Notes: generated by a model not told the origin, from the sequence alone. DNA of 64,000 nt from Ectobacillus sp. JY-23 (GCF_023022965.1 NZ_CP095462.1:372001-436000), one strand, 5' to 3'; positions 1-8,058 are shown, numbered from the stretch's first letter. Program-made: numbers and translations.

Positions 1-1358
1 GGAAAGATGTTACAGAAGAGCAATGGAATGATTGGATTTGGCAACTCACCAATACAATCAAAACATTAGAAGATTTGAAGAAGGTGATACACCTTACACC
101 AGATGAAGAAGAAGGTGTTAGAATTTCTACGAAAACCATTCCTCTGAATATAACACCTTATTATGCATGGCTCATGAATCCAGATGATTTTCGTTGCCCG
201 GTTCGTATGCAATCCGTTCCCATTTCAAAAGAGCTGTACAAAACAAAATATGATCAAGAAGATCCACTCCATGAGGATGAAGACTCTCCAACACCGGGTT
301 TAACACATCGATATCCGGATCGTGTATTATTTTTAGTTACGAATCAATGCTCTATGTATTGTCGGTATTGCACACGCCGTCGCTTCAGCGGGCAAATCGG
401 TATGGGTGTACCTAAAAAGCAACTTGATGATGCCATATCTTATATTGCTTGTACGCCTGAGGTACGGGATGTGCTTATTTCAGGAGGAGACGGATTGCTA
501 ATTAATGACAATATCTTAGAATACATTTTAAAACATTTACGTGCTATTCCTCATGTGGAAATTATTCGAATCGGTACAAGAGCACCAGTCGTATTTCCTC
601 AGCGTATTACTGAGAATTTGTGCAATATTTTAAGAAGATATCATCCAATCTGGCTTAATACACATTTCAATACCTCCATTGAAATTACCGAAGAATCAAA
701 AAAGGCTTGTGAAATGTTAGTGGACGCAGGTGTTCCACTTGGTAACCAAGCTGTTATTTTAGCGGGCATTAATGACAGCGTGCCAATTATGAAGAAATTG
801 ATGCATGATTTAGTAAAAATTCGTGTTCGGCCTTATTATATCTATCAATGTGATTTGTCTGAAGGAATCAGCCATTTTCGAGCACCAGTTTCAAAGGGGT
901 TGGAAATTATCGAGGGATTGCGCGGTCACACATCAGGTTATGCAAATCCACAATTTGTAGTTGATGCGCCTGGTGGAGGTGGGAAAATTACTCTACAACC
1001 CAATTATCTGCTATCTCAAAGTCCGGATAAAGTAGTACTTCGTAATTTTGAAGGCGTAATTACGACATATCCCGAGCCTGAAAACTATATAGCAGGTCGT
1101 GCAGAAGACTATTTTAGTACAGTTTATCCAAATTATTCTACTAAACAATCAAATGTTGGTGTGTCTGGTTTGATGAACGATGTAAAGCAAAATATAGTGC
1201 CGGAAGGACTACAACGAATTAATCGCCGCAAGCAATACGAAAGCAACCCTGAACACGTTTCTTTGAAGAACAAACGTGAAAAACGTGATGAACTGAAGGA
1301 AAAGAAGTTTCAATCTCAATTAAAGAAGTTGCATGAAGGTGTTGATAAGGAGGGGTAA
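1..1358 (+). CDS. kamA: Lysine 2,3-aminomutase, 5'-truncated by window edge
   Basis: The open frame is entered at base 3 and runs to the stop at 1358, so the true start lies upstream of the window; a TTG at 75 is an internal leucine codon, not the start. The protein is a radical-SAM enzyme of the KamA family (known: PLP- and 4Fe-4S-dependent conversion of L-lysine to L-beta-lysine). The CxxxCxxC cluster motif reads CSMYCRYC (cysteine codons at 348, 360 and 369), followed by TRRRF and the SGGDGL segment typical of the family. A charged Lys/Glu-rich tail ends the protein. yokU follows after 2 nt with its ribosome site inside the kamA 3' end, so the two are co-transcribed. In B. subtilis kamA (yodO) also neighbours yokU, yozE, yodN and yozD. 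No beta-lysine acetyltransferase gene (ablB type) is seen downstream; it could lie upstream. Confidence 0.93.
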   Translation, partial: KDVTEEQWNDWIWQLTNTIKTLEDLKKVIHLTPDEEEGVRISTKTIPLNITPYYAWLMNPDDFRCPVRMQSVPISKELYKTKYDQEDPLHEDEDSPTPGLTHRYPDRVLFLVTNQCSMYCRYCTRRRFSGQIGMGVPKKQLDDAISYIACTPEVRDVLISGGDGLLINDNILEYILKHLRAIPHVEIIRIGTRAPVVFPQRITENLCNILRRYHPIWLNTHFNTSIEITEESKKACEMLVDAGVPLGNQAVILAGINDSVPIMKKLMHDLVKIRVRPYYIYQCDLSEGISHFRAPVSKGLEIIEGLRGHTSGYANPQFVVDAPGGGGKITLQPNYLLSQSPDKVVLRNFEGVITTYPEPENYIAGRAEDYFSTVYPNYSTKQSNVGVSGLMNDVKQNIVPEGLQRINRRKQYESNPEHVSLKNKREKRDELKEKKFQSQLKKLHEGVDKEG

Positions 1359-1360
1359 AT

Positions 1361-1645
1361 ATGTTGACGTGTGAATGGTGTGGTTCAACACATGTAAAAG
1401 AAAGTAGCAATACAGTGTTTTGGGAATTGCCAGACGGTACAAAAACAATCGGCATTATAGATACGCCATGTATATGCTGTGCTGAATGCGGCATGGAGTA
1501 CCAAACAACTGAGATTGTGAAAAACATTGAAGACCAGTTATTTCTAATCAACACAAAGCAGTTGGAAAAGTCCTTAGCATATGAAGAGCTTATGGCAAAA
1601 CCCCGGTTATTAAAGCGAAATTATTTTGACTTTACGCAAGGTTAA
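1361..1645 (+). CDS. yokU: YokU-family small zinc-finger-like protein
   Basis: A 94-aa protein with two cysteine pairs, CEWCGSTH near the N-terminus and CICCAECG around residues 37-44, an arrangement that suggests a small metal-binding (zinc-ribbon-like) fold. It matches the YokU family that sits beside kamA in Bacillus. The start ATG at 1361 follows an AAGGAGGGG ribosome site that overlaps the last codons of kamA, showing tight coupling. The biochemical role is unknown; the constant linkage to lysine aminomutase is the only clue. A weak hairpin lies just after the stop (about 1648-1670), but I do not call it a terminator. Confidence 0.85.
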   Translation: MLTCEWCGSTHVKESSNTVFWELPDGTKTIGIIDTPCICCAECGMEYQTTEIVKNIEDQLFLINTKQLEKSLAYEELMAKPRLLKRNYFDFTQG

Positions 1646-1808
1646 AAGTGAGACGCTGTCGTGTCCGGCGTTCTTTCATTTACAATTGTAAATTTCATGT
1701 ACCATAATAAAAAAATAAATATGTTGCAAAATATATAACATCTCCTTATATTGTAGGGATAAGTGATAACCACAAAAACGTTAAAGCTACAAAAGGGGAT
1801 ATAGAGGT

Positions 1809-2024
1809 ATGACAAAGTCTTTTTATCACTACATGATGAAATATCGCGATACATTTCAACGAGATGATTTAAGTGATTTGGCACAAATCATGTATGAAGA
1901 TCATAGCTTTCCGAAGCAATCCAATGATTACGAAGAAATCAGCTCTTATCTGGAGCTAAGCGGACTACTTCCTAATATGTCTGTTTTTGACAGCGCCTGG
2001 GAGTATTATCTGCAAGCTGTATAA
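1809..2024 (+). CDS. yozE: YozE family protein (UPF0346)
   Basis: A 71-aa acidic, aromatic-rich protein. The segment FYHYMMKYR, then DDLSDLAQ and DHSFPKQSNDYEEIS, is the conserved core of the YozE/UPF0346 family, which is known to adopt a small SAM-like helical fold; no function is established. The ATG follows AGAGGT at short spacing. A strong terminator follows at once (2041-2072), so it is probably a single-gene unit inside the conserved yod/yoz block. Confidence 0.88.
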   Translation: MTKSFYHYMMKYRDTFQRDDLSDLAQIMYEDHSFPKQSNDYEEISSYLELSGLLPNMSVFDSAWEYYLQAV

Positions 2025-2040
2025 GTAAACAATTACACAC

Positions 2041-2072
2041 AAAAAAAGACCTTTTTATAAAGGTCTTTTTTT
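2041..2072 (+). terminator. Intrinsic terminator after yozE
   Basis: Stem GACCTTT/AAAGGTC with a short TTAT loop, flanked by an A-run upstream and seven T downstream. Confidence 0.9.
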
Positions 2073-2188
2073 GTTATAAATTCTTTTTACAACAGGCGCG
2101 TCTCTAATAAGCGTTTTCTTTTCTATGGCATATACTGATATCGTCAAAGTGCCATTTTTCAATCACGACTTACAAAGGAGGGAGCAAC

Positions 2189-2851
2189 ATGACCAGGAAA
2201 AAACAACCGAAATATAATGTTGGTGATATAGTCGTGATTACGCTATACGGAACAGTTGGAAAGATTACAAACGCAAAAATTCTAGATGGTGTTTATGTAT
2301 ATGAAGTAAATAATCACGACGGTCTTTATGTAGAAAATACATTGCAATTAATTACAGATTACGAGGGACGTAACGTGGAAAAAGAATGGATTGAACTTAA
2401 CTACAAGTTTACCTTTGGAGATCTTGTGCAGGTAACTGGTTATGACAAAGATGTGTTTCGCGTTGTCGGCTATCGTACTGAAGTATGGAGATATAAAAAT
2501 GACGCTTGGGAAGATACCATTTATGAGTTATCACGCATTACTGATGGTGAATGGTTAGAAGCGGATGAATCTGATTTAACCTTGCTTGCAAATGCACAAA
2601 CTGCAAATTCCATTTTAAAAAAGTTGAAAAACGACAAAGCAGGGATTAATAAATTGGATTTAGAAAAATTAAAGTCTATGAATCATTCAAAACGAAGTGG
2701 TGCAAAGACAAACCGCCAAGAAATTATTGATGGACTGCTTGATATTTATAATGATTATCGGGAGTTGTACGAAACATTTAAAGATGAAGAATATATGATT
2801 GTAATGAATTTAGTAATGCATTACTTAACGAAGTTATCAGAAAAGAAATAG
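2189..2851 (+). CDS. yodN: YodN-like protein of unknown function
   Basis: A 220-aa soluble protein. The N-terminal part (about 8-60) is a small beta-rich module beginning YNVGDIVVITLYGTVGKI, and a second similar module follows (about 73-125, starting FTFGDLVQVTGYDKDVFRVVGY), which looks like an internal duplication of a KOW/SH3-like unit. The C-terminal 100 residues are Lys/Glu-rich and helical. The position between yozE and yozD matches yodN of B. subtilis. No catalytic motif is visible. The start ATG is preceded by AAAGGAGGGAG. Role unknown. Confidence 0.75.
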   Translation: MTRKKQPKYNVGDIVVITLYGTVGKITNAKILDGVYVYEVNNHDGLYVENTLQLITDYEGRNVEKEWIELNYKFTFGDLVQVTGYDKDVFRVVGYRTEVWRYKNDAWEDTIYELSRITDGEWLEADESDLTLLANAQTANSILKKLKNDKAGINKLDLEKLKSMNHSKRSGAKTNRQEIIDGLLDIYNDYRELYETFKDEEYMIVMNLVMHYLTKLSEKK

Positions 2852-2870
2852 TAACGGATTATAAGGAATT

Positions 2871-3047
2871 TTACAAATGAATCAAAATGAGCTCTAGTAA
2901 TAAATACACAGTGTAAGGTATGCCCACAATTGTTAAAAACAAAAGTAAGATGGAAATTAGCTTGTCCATTATAGTGTCGAACTGCTCGCTTTCGCAACTA
3001 GTCAAAAGCGGCTTTTCTTCTGTCTGCATATATTTTACGTTTTTCAT
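2871..3047 (-). CDS. Small single-pass membrane protein, unrecognised
   Basis: A 58-aa minus-strand frame starting at ATG 3047 behind GGGGGA at good spacing (an upstream ATG lacks a ribosome site). The last 25 residues are one hydrophobic helix containing ILLLFLTIVGIPYTVYLLL. It ends 20 bases past the yodN stop, convergent with it, and I see no hairpin between them. I do not recognise a family. The good ribosome site and the clean membrane helix favour a real gene, but length and lack of homology knowledge keep this tentative. Confidence 0.5.
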   Translation of the reverse strand: MKNVKYMQTEEKPLLTSCESEQFDTIMDKLISILLLFLTIVGIPYTVYLLLELILIHL

Positions 3048-3201
3048 ATATAAATCCCCCTTCATGCAACTTGTACTATATACATATGAATATGCGATGT
3101 GGTATAGACCCGCGTATAGAAAAAAGATACGAAAAATGTATAGGATAAGTGTTCATAATTTTCTTTTTTTCTCATAAAACAGAAATAAAGGGGTGATGAA
3201 T

Positions 3202-3375
3202 GTGAAAGAAATCGAAGTGGTCATTGATACAGAAGAGATTGCGGAGTTTTTTTACAAGCAGCTAGTCCAGCGGGGGTATGTGCCTGCACCTGAAGAAATG
3301 GAAGAGTTAGCGGACATCACATTCGACTATCTCTTAGAAAAATGCATGATTGATGAGATTTTTGATGAGGAATGA
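3202..3375 (+). CDS. yozD: YozD-like small acidic protein
   Basis: A 57-aa acidic protein: KEIEVVIDTEEIAEFFY at the N-terminus and EELADITFDYLLEKC near the end, resembling YozD of B. subtilis, which also lies next to yodN. GTG 3202 is the best start because AAAGGGGTGA (3187-3196) is spaced properly from it, while GTG 3193 and ATG 3196 lie inside or against the ribosome site. Function unknown. Confidence 0.75.
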   Translation: MKEIEVVIDTEEIAEFFYKQLVQRGYVPAPEEMEELADITFDYLLEKCMIDEIFDEE

Positions 3376-3384
3376 TAGAAGAGT

Positions 3385-3412
3385 GACGGCGAGGTAACTC
3401 GTCGTCTTTACT
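3385..3412 (+). terminator. Probable terminator after yozD
   Basis: Stem GACGGCGAG/CTCGTCGTC (one mismatch) with a GTAA loop, followed by TTTACTT. Confidence 0.65.
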
Positions 3413-3514
3413 TATCTGTGACTTTATAGTCTATATAATGATAGTAGCGTATTGCAATGATCGACATACCACGTAATTAGTTATAAAAATGTAACATTCT
3501 GTTATCTGAATTCT

Positions 3515-3523
3515 TGCTATAAT
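3515..3523 (+). promoter_or_regulatory. Extended -10 promoter before the 62-aa gene/kinase unit
   Basis: TGCTATAAT, an extended -10 for the vegetative sigma factor, lies 32 bases before the next start codon. No good -35 is seen, as expected for extended -10 promoters. Confidence 0.5.
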
Positions 3524-3555
3524 AAAACTGAATCTTTCAAAAAGAGGTGAAAGAA

Positions 3556-3744
3556 GTGTTAAAAAAAATCTTAAAATCATTACTAGGTCATAGCCATAAG
3601 CGTTATTCTAGCAGTGATTACCATCGTCGACCTAGCTATAAGCGTTATTCCAGCAGCGATCGTCATGCACACCGTCATCATGGTCATGGATATTACAAGA
3701 AAAAGCATAAAAGTAGCTTCTTATCGAGCTTCTTCAGCAGTTAA
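3556..3744 (+). CDS. Small basic Ser/Tyr/His-rich repeat protein
   Basis: A 62-aa, strongly basic protein. GTG 3556 is chosen because AGAGGTGA ends 5 bases before it; GTG 3547 lies inside that site. It holds the seven-residue repeat KRYSSSD twice (each followed by a Tyr- or His-containing basic stretch), then a His-rich block (HAHRHHGHGYY) and a Lys/Ser tail ending SSFFSS. Its stop shares a base with the start of the kinase gene (TAATG), which implies translational coupling. The repeated serines in a basic context make it a plausible kinase substrate or scaffold. This is inference; I recognise no family. It could instead be a spore-coat-like or nucleic-acid-binding peptide. Confidence 0.7.
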   Translation: MLKKILKSLLGHSHKRYSSSDYHRRPSYKRYSSSDRHAHRHHGHGYYKKKHKSSFLSSFFSS

Positions 3745-4535
3745 TGATTAACTGGGAGTATTTATCTGCTTGGTTTGATAGACCGCTTCGCCAAGGCTCC
3801 ATTGTGGATAATTATCAAATTAAGCGTACGCTTGGTATGGGGAGCTATGGCTTTACGTACCTTGCTGTATCTTTACAAACACAAAAAGAAATTGTTGTTA
3901 AACAATTAAGAACCAGCAAGCGTCGTACTGCATCAGGAAGAAAATCTTTTCAGTATGAGCAAAGTATATTAGAACGCCTTAAACATCCGCTGATACCGAA
4001 GAAACACACAGCTTTTTCGCAGGGAAAACAATTGTTTTTTACGATGGATTATGTGCAAGGTATTACGTTTGAAGATTTAATTTTTAAACATGGACAAACA
4101 TTCACAGAGCATGAGGCTTTTACTATTTTACTCTCTATTTTACAAACGGTAGCTTACTTTCATCGTTTAGGAATTGTTCATCGCGATTTACGAACACCCA
4201 ATTTATTGTGGCACGCAGGGCAAGTTCATATTATTGATTTTGGCTTGGCTCGTTATATAGGAGAACAAGATGAGCGGGCTAAAGCATTTACTGATGAGAA
4301 AAAACTTATGCGAGAAGTGCACTATCGAAGCGACTTTTATGCACTCGGTCATTTCCTATTGTTTTTACTGTATGCAGGATATAAGCCTACAATGAAACAA
4401 GAACGTCCTTGGTTTGAAGAGTTGATACTAACAAAAGAGGGCAAGCATATCATAAAAAGAATGCTACAGATAGAACAGCCTTACGAAGAAATAGATGAGC
4501 TATGTAATCAGATTCAATCCATGCTGAAGGAGTGA
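3744..4535 (+). CDS. Soluble Hanks-type protein kinase
   Basis: A 263-aa protein that is nearly all kinase domain. Visible motifs: glycine loop LGMGSYGFTY (30-39), VVK lysine K53, helix-C glutamate E72, catalytic loop HRDLRTPN (146-153; base D148, N153) and DFG (165-167). The usual lysine of HRDLKxxN is arginine R150. There is no membrane helix, PASTA repeat or other sensor, unlike PrkC. The domain ends soon after the expected last helices, so it is a compact cytosolic kinase. It is coupled to the basic repeat protein upstream by a 1-base overlap and to spo0M downstream by a 5-base gap. Regulation and substrates are unknown; the two neighbours are the natural candidates. Confidence 0.88.
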   Translation: MINWEYLSAWFDRPLRQGSIVDNYQIKRTLGMGSYGFTYLAVSLQTQKEIVVKQLRTSKRRTASGRKSFQYEQSILERLKHPLIPKKHTAFSQGKQLFFTMDYVQGITFEDLIFKHGQTFTEHEAFTILLSILQTVAYFHRLGIVHRDLRTPNLLWHAGQVHIIDFGLARYIGEQDERAKAFTDEKKLMREVHYRSDFYALGHFLLFLLYAGYKPTMKQERPWFEELILTKEGKHIIKRMLQIEQPYEEIDELCNQIQSMLKE

Positions 4536-4540
4536 GAAAC

Positions 4541-5305
4541 ATGTTGCAAAAGTTTTTAGCAAGTGTTGGAATCGGAGCAGCAAAAGTAGACACAATCTTA
4601 GAAAAAGAAAAGTATTTTGCCGGAGAAGAAGTACGAGGAATAGTTCATGTGAAAGGCGGAAATGTTCCGCAACAAGTTGATAGCATTTATCTGACGGTGT
4701 TTGGTTCTTACATACGTGAAGTAGACGATAAAAAAGTTACAGCTGTGCATGCACTTTATAAGCATCGCTTAACAGATCGTATTGATATTGTACCTGCTGA
4801 GGAAAAGACGATTCCGTTTTCTTTTTTATTACCAGTGGACACACCAGTGACATTTGGAAGCGGTAAAGTTTGGATTCATACTGGTCTTGATATTAGTAGC
4901 AGTGTAGATCCAACTGATAAAGACTTTATTGAAGTGTTGCCAAATCCGCTTATAGCTGGCGTCATTCAGGCTACTGAGCAACTTGGTTTTCGTTTACGTC
5001 AGACAGAATGCAAAGAGATTCCATTTCGTTTGCGAGAACGTATTCCATTTGCACAAGAACTTGAATTTATTCCAGTTTATGGCATGTTCAGAGGCAAGCT
5101 AGATGAGCTAGAATTGCTACTGTTTCCGAGGTCCAATGAAGAGCTCAGAATAATTATGGAGATTGATCGCAAAGCGAGGGGCTTGGCAGGTCTGTTTTCA
5201 GAAGCCCTTGATTTAGATGAAACGCATGTTCAGCTTGTGGTAAAACCTGCAGATATTCCTACATTAGCAGAAATCTTACAAGAAACCATCTCAAAATATT
5301 GTTAA
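4541..5305 (+). CDS. spo0M: Sporulation-control protein Spo0M
   Basis: A 254-aa protein starting LQKFLASVGIGAAKVDTIL, the hallmark N-terminus of Spo0M, followed by two arrestin-like beta-sandwich halves (about 1-125 and 130-250). Known: SpoOM family members influence early sporulation and associate with cytoskeletal and septal proteins in B. subtilis. ATG 4541 sits 9 bases after GGAG; the in-frame GTG at 4532 overlaps the kinase stop and is too close to that ribosome site. Co-transcription with the upstream kinase suggests that phosphorylation may be part of its control (inference). Confidence 0.92.
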   Translation: MLQKFLASVGIGAAKVDTILEKEKYFAGEEVRGIVHVKGGNVPQQVDSIYLTVFGSYIREVDDKKVTAVHALYKHRLTDRIDIVPAEEKTIPFSFLLPVDTPVTFGSGKVWIHTGLDISSSVDPTDKDFIEVLPNPLIAGVIQATEQLGFRLRQTECKEIPFRLRERIPFAQELEFIPVYGMFRGKLDELELLLFPRSNEELRIIMEIDRKARGLAGLFSEALDLDETHVQLVVKPADIPTLAEILQETISKYC

Positions 5306-5322
5306 ACTGCGCATAATAACAC

Positions 5323-5362
5323 AAATGGAGAGGAAAACTATAATTCCTCTCCATTTTGTTAT
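5323..5362 (+). terminator. Intrinsic terminator after spo0M
   Basis: Arms AATGGAGAGGAA and TTCCTCTCCATT separated by a short A/T-rich loop, then a broken T-run. It ends the basic protein-kinase-spo0M unit. Confidence 0.85.
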
Positions 5363-5376
5363 TTTGAGGTGCAGAA

Positions 5377-5988
5377 ATGAATAAATTAAGTATAATCATT
5401 ATTTTTATTGTTTGTCTCATTCTATTCATAGTACTTTCGCTGTCCTATACAAAACTGGGTACGTTTGATACAGTGATTAGCTCGTATATCCAACACTTTC
5501 GTACCAGACCGGGTATTTATTTTTTTCAATGTATGACTTATGTAGGATCTATTCGTATGTATGTACCTGTAATATGTATTCTATCTATTTACTGTGCTGT
5601 CCGAAAAAAACTTCTCAATATATGTTTCTTGGTGTTTAATCTATGGGGATCTCGTTATTTAAACCAAGTGCTCAAATTATGGTATCAAAGACCAAGACCT
5701 GATATTCACACCTTAACAACTGCTACAGGATATAGTTTTCCAAGTGGCCACGCTATGAATGCTGCAGCATTTTTAGGATTTATAGCATATCTGATTATCA
5801 CAGAGCATCAATTGCGCTTGTGGCAAAAAACTATATTGCTCGTGTTCACTACGCTTATGATTCTCTCAATTAGTATTAGTCGCGTGTATCTTGGGGTACA
5901 TTACCCAACTGATATTATAGCGGGCAGCGCAGCAGGGATTGCTTGGTTATTATTATGTATTTTATTCCATCAGCGATTTATACAGTGA
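5377..5988 (+). CDS. yodM: PAP2-family membrane phosphatase, YodM-like
   Basis: A 203-aa integral membrane protein with about six hydrophobic segments. The type-2 phosphatidic acid phosphatase signature is complete: KLWYQRPRP (KX6RP), FPSGHAMNAA (PSGH) and SRVYLGVHYPTD (SRX5HX3D). Such enzymes remove phosphate from lipid phosphates such as undecaprenyl pyrophosphate or phosphatidylglycerophosphate at the outer face of the membrane. The location beyond yozD agrees with yodM of B. subtilis. Start ATG follows GAGGTG at 7 bases. The exact substrate cannot be read from sequence. Confidence 0.88.
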   Translation: MNKLSIIIIFIVCLILFIVLSLSYTKLGTFDTVISSYIQHFRTRPGIYFFQCMTYVGSIRMYVPVICILSIYCAVRKKLLNICFLVFNLWGSRYLNQVLKLWYQRPRPDIHTLTTATGYSFPSGHAMNAAAFLGFIAYLIITEHQLRLWQKTILLVFTTLMILSISISRVYLGVHYPTDIIAGSAAGIAWLLLCILFHQRFIQ

Positions 5989-6033
5989 ACGATTCACCAA
6001 TCCTTTGCGCAAAGAGACTTCTTTTGAACATAT

Positions 6034-6061
6034 AAAAAATCCCCTTAGCAGGGGATTTTTT
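6034..6061. terminator. Bidirectional terminator between yodM and CDF gene
   Basis: AAAAAATCCCC/GGGGATTTTTT with a 6-base loop between convergent genes; it overlaps the stop codon of the minus-strand gene. Confidence 0.9.
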
Positions 6062-6935
6062 AATGTACTGATGTATCGCTTGGTTCAATATGCACATGCG
6101 AATTTCCCACACCATGTGTATGAAATAGTTTTTCTTCTACAGCATCCGCAATACAATGGCTTTCCCAAACCTTCATCCTGCTGTCGACTTGAATTGTAAC
6201 ATCCACAAACGTGTCGTTACCGTACATTCTGGCTCTTATATCTACAACTGTAACAACACCTTCGACGGACTGGACTGTTTTTTTGAATTCTTTCATATGA
6301 TTAGGATCAATACCATCCGTTAGCATATGCGAAGTTTCGGAAAAGATTTCCCATGCTGTTTTACAAATTACAACCCCCACAACTACGGCAAAAATGGGAT
6401 CGATAATTGGCATGCCGAATTGCGAAGCAACAATACCAGCACTTGTTGCTATACTAACAAGCGCATCCGAAAAATTATCTTTAGCTGCTGCTTCAAGTGA
6501 TTTACTTTTTGTTTCATGCGCAAGCTTGTGGTTGTATCTGTAAATCATATACATAAATAGTGCAGAACATAAGGAAATACCTGCTGCGATGGGATCTGGT
6601 GCGGTCGTTCGCTCTGTAAAAAACGATTTGGATGCCTGAAAAATAACTTGTAGTCCTACACTCATCATAATAAATGAAGCAACCAAAGATGCAATTTGCT
6701 CTGCGCGAGAATGACCATACGGATGATCTGGATCACGAGGCTTTTTGGAAATACGCAGACCGATATAAACTGCTAAAGAAGCACCGATATCAGTCAAATT
6801 ATTTAACCCATCCGCACGTAAAGCGCTGGATGAAGTTAAAAAGCTAAAGCCAATTTTCGTTAATGATAAAAATATGTAAGCACCGATGCTAATAAGTGCA
6901 CCATATTGCGCTTTTCTAGAAAGGGTATTCATCAT
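6060..6935 (-). CDS. Cation diffusion facilitator, probable Mn(II) exporter (MneP/MneS-like)
   Basis: A 291-aa CDF transporter: six membrane helices in the first about 205 residues, then a soluble C-terminal metal-regulatory domain ending with histidines (HTHGVGNSHVHIE). Metal-site residues are N45xxxD49 in helix 2 (within ADGLNNLTD) and DxxxD in helix 5 (KDNFSDAL). An Asn-Asp-Asp-Asp set is known from manganese-exporting CDF proteins such as pneumococcal MntE and B. subtilis MneP/MneS, whereas zinc exporters usually have His/Asp. The call as a manganese exporter is therefore an inference from this motif. GGAGTGGAGTG lies just before two adjacent ATG codons (6935 or 6932). A CAAACA/TGTTTG palindrome at 6995-7010 lies in its upstream region and could be a regulator site. 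Confidence 0.85.
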   Translation of the reverse strand: MMNTLSRKAQYGALISIGAYIFLSLTKIGFSFLTSSSALRADGLNNLTDIGASLAVYIGLRISKKPRDPDHPYGHSRAEQIASLVASFIMMSVGLQVIFQASKSFFTERTTAPDPIAAGISLCSALFMYMIYRYNHKLAHETKSKSLEAAAKDNFSDALVSIATSAGIVASQFGMPIIDPIFAVVVGVVICKTAWEIFSETSHMLTDGIDPNHMKEFKKTVQSVEGVVTVVDIRARMYGNDTFVDVTIQVDSRMKVWESHCIADAVEEKLFHTHGVGNSHVHIEPSDTSVH

Positions 6936-7113
6936 ATCACTCCACTCCTAAACACTTTCTATAGCTTATCAAACCAATATTGAGTGGGTCTATACAAACA
7001 TTTTTGTTTGGAGATAGCTTTTTGAACATAAGATAAGATTGTTGCACATATACAAAAATACACTTCTAACTACTTTAATCATGTGGGCTACTTAGTAGTA
7101 TGTCCATAAATGT

Positions 7114-7145
7114 AAAAAAAGCGTTGCTCATAAGCAACGCTTTTT
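7114..7145 (-). terminator. Terminator after thioredoxin-like gene
   Basis: Stem GCGTTGCT/AGCAACGC with an A-run on one side and a T-run on the other; it lies 13 bases past the minus-strand stop. Confidence 0.9.
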
Positions 7146-7157
7146 CGAGAAATAAAA

Positions 7158-7472
7158 TTAGTATGCTTCTAAAAACTCTGTTACTTGCGCTTCAGTTTTA
7201 GCATTCGCGCTATGTAGATGGCCTAATTTTTGTCCGTTCTGAAAAATAAGTAAACTCGGAATCCCCATTACTTGATATTCTTCTGCGATTTCTGGAAATT
7301 CGTCCTTGTTGATGTCATACCATTGAAATTTATTGAATTCTTCCATCACATCGCCAATAAAGTTATCCATGCGCACACAATCTGGACACCATGTTGTATA
7401 AAATTTGACAACCACAGCTTGCTCTCCGCCAATCACTTCACGAAATTGTTCTTCAGTACTAATTGGAATCAT
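7158..7472 (-). CDS. Thioredoxin-like protein with WCPDC site
   Basis: A 104-aa single thioredoxin fold. The active site is TTWCPDC (C29, C32), with cis-proline segment GIPSLLIF around residue 70. WCPDC rather than WCGPC marks it as a thioredoxin-like protein, similar to YdbP of B. subtilis, not the housekeeping TrxA. It is cytosolic with no signal peptide. Likely role: thiol-disulfide exchange with an unknown partner. The start ATG at 7472 follows AGGAGAG. The 326 bases upstream (7473-7798) hold the divergent promoters of this gene and the DUF2584 gene; no further coding sequence or structure is seen there. Confidence 0.88.
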   Translation of the reverse strand: MIPISTEEQFREVIGGEQAVVVKFYTTWCPDCVRMDNFIGDVMEEFNKFQWYDINKDEFPEIAEEYQVMGIPSLLIFQNGQKLGHLHSANAKTEAQVTEFLEAY

Positions 7473-7798
7473 GTATCTTCTCTCCTTATTTGTGAATACC
7501 AGCTATGTGTATGTTACCATACCGCACATTTGAACAACAAGTGCAAGATATTATAGACAACGTTAAGCGCTAAAGAGAATCGTACTATCTATATGCTTCA
7601 TTTGCATTTCCTAATAGAAATAAAGTGCGAATGCACAAGAATGATTGGACAGTTGTATGTTTTTACTCAGTCCCGCAGCTACACAGCTTCCACTCTTAAA
7701 AGAAAATTATTTTTACTACCTGTGTAAGGCTTGGGTTATCTTGTAAATTACGACTTTAGCATTTACTATAAAAGAAAAGACAAAAAGGAGATGTTATT

Positions 7799-8038
7799 AT
7801 GAAATTTGAAATGCATACGAACATTGTAACTTATGATAAGGAGACGCGAGTTGACATTGCTAACAATATATTTGAGTTGAAATTGGATGGTTATCATTTG
7901 TATCCGCTTCAAGAGATGATGACACTTTGGAAATTTGATAAAGAGCCAATTGGACAAGCTGTACCCGAAAAGATTTCTTGGGAAGCAGGACAGACTATTT
8001 TATGGTATCGCTTAACATCTCTACATTCCGTTAACTAA
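7799..8038 (+). CDS. DUF2584 family protein
   Basis: A 79-aa protein with the pattern NIVTYDKETRVDIANNIFEL, then YHLYPLQE and an ending of the form WEAGQTILWYRLTSLHSVN, which I recognise as the DUF2584 family of Bacillales. Function unknown. It lies 20 bases upstream of sbcD and probably shares its transcript. The ribosome site AAAGGAGATG is well placed before ATG 7799. Confidence 0.75.
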   Translation: MKFEMHTNIVTYDKETRVDIANNIFELKLDGYHLYPLQEMMTLWKFDKEPIGQAVPEKISWEAGQTILWYRLTSLHSVN

Positions 8039-8058
8039 TAGAAAGGAGATGAGAAGCA

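Noticed and set aside
1648-1670. Weak hairpin after yokU as a terminator
   Set aside because: Stem is short and mismatched; T-run is broken. Not strong enough to report as a site.
2920-3177. 85-codon plus-strand frame opposite the small membrane protein
   Set aside because: No ribosome site and low-complexity composition; the antisense frame has both a site and a membrane helix.
6936-7113. Manganese riboswitch or other leader before the CDF gene
   Set aside because: No conserved riboswitch core could be traced; only a short CAAACA/TGTTTG palindrome is present.
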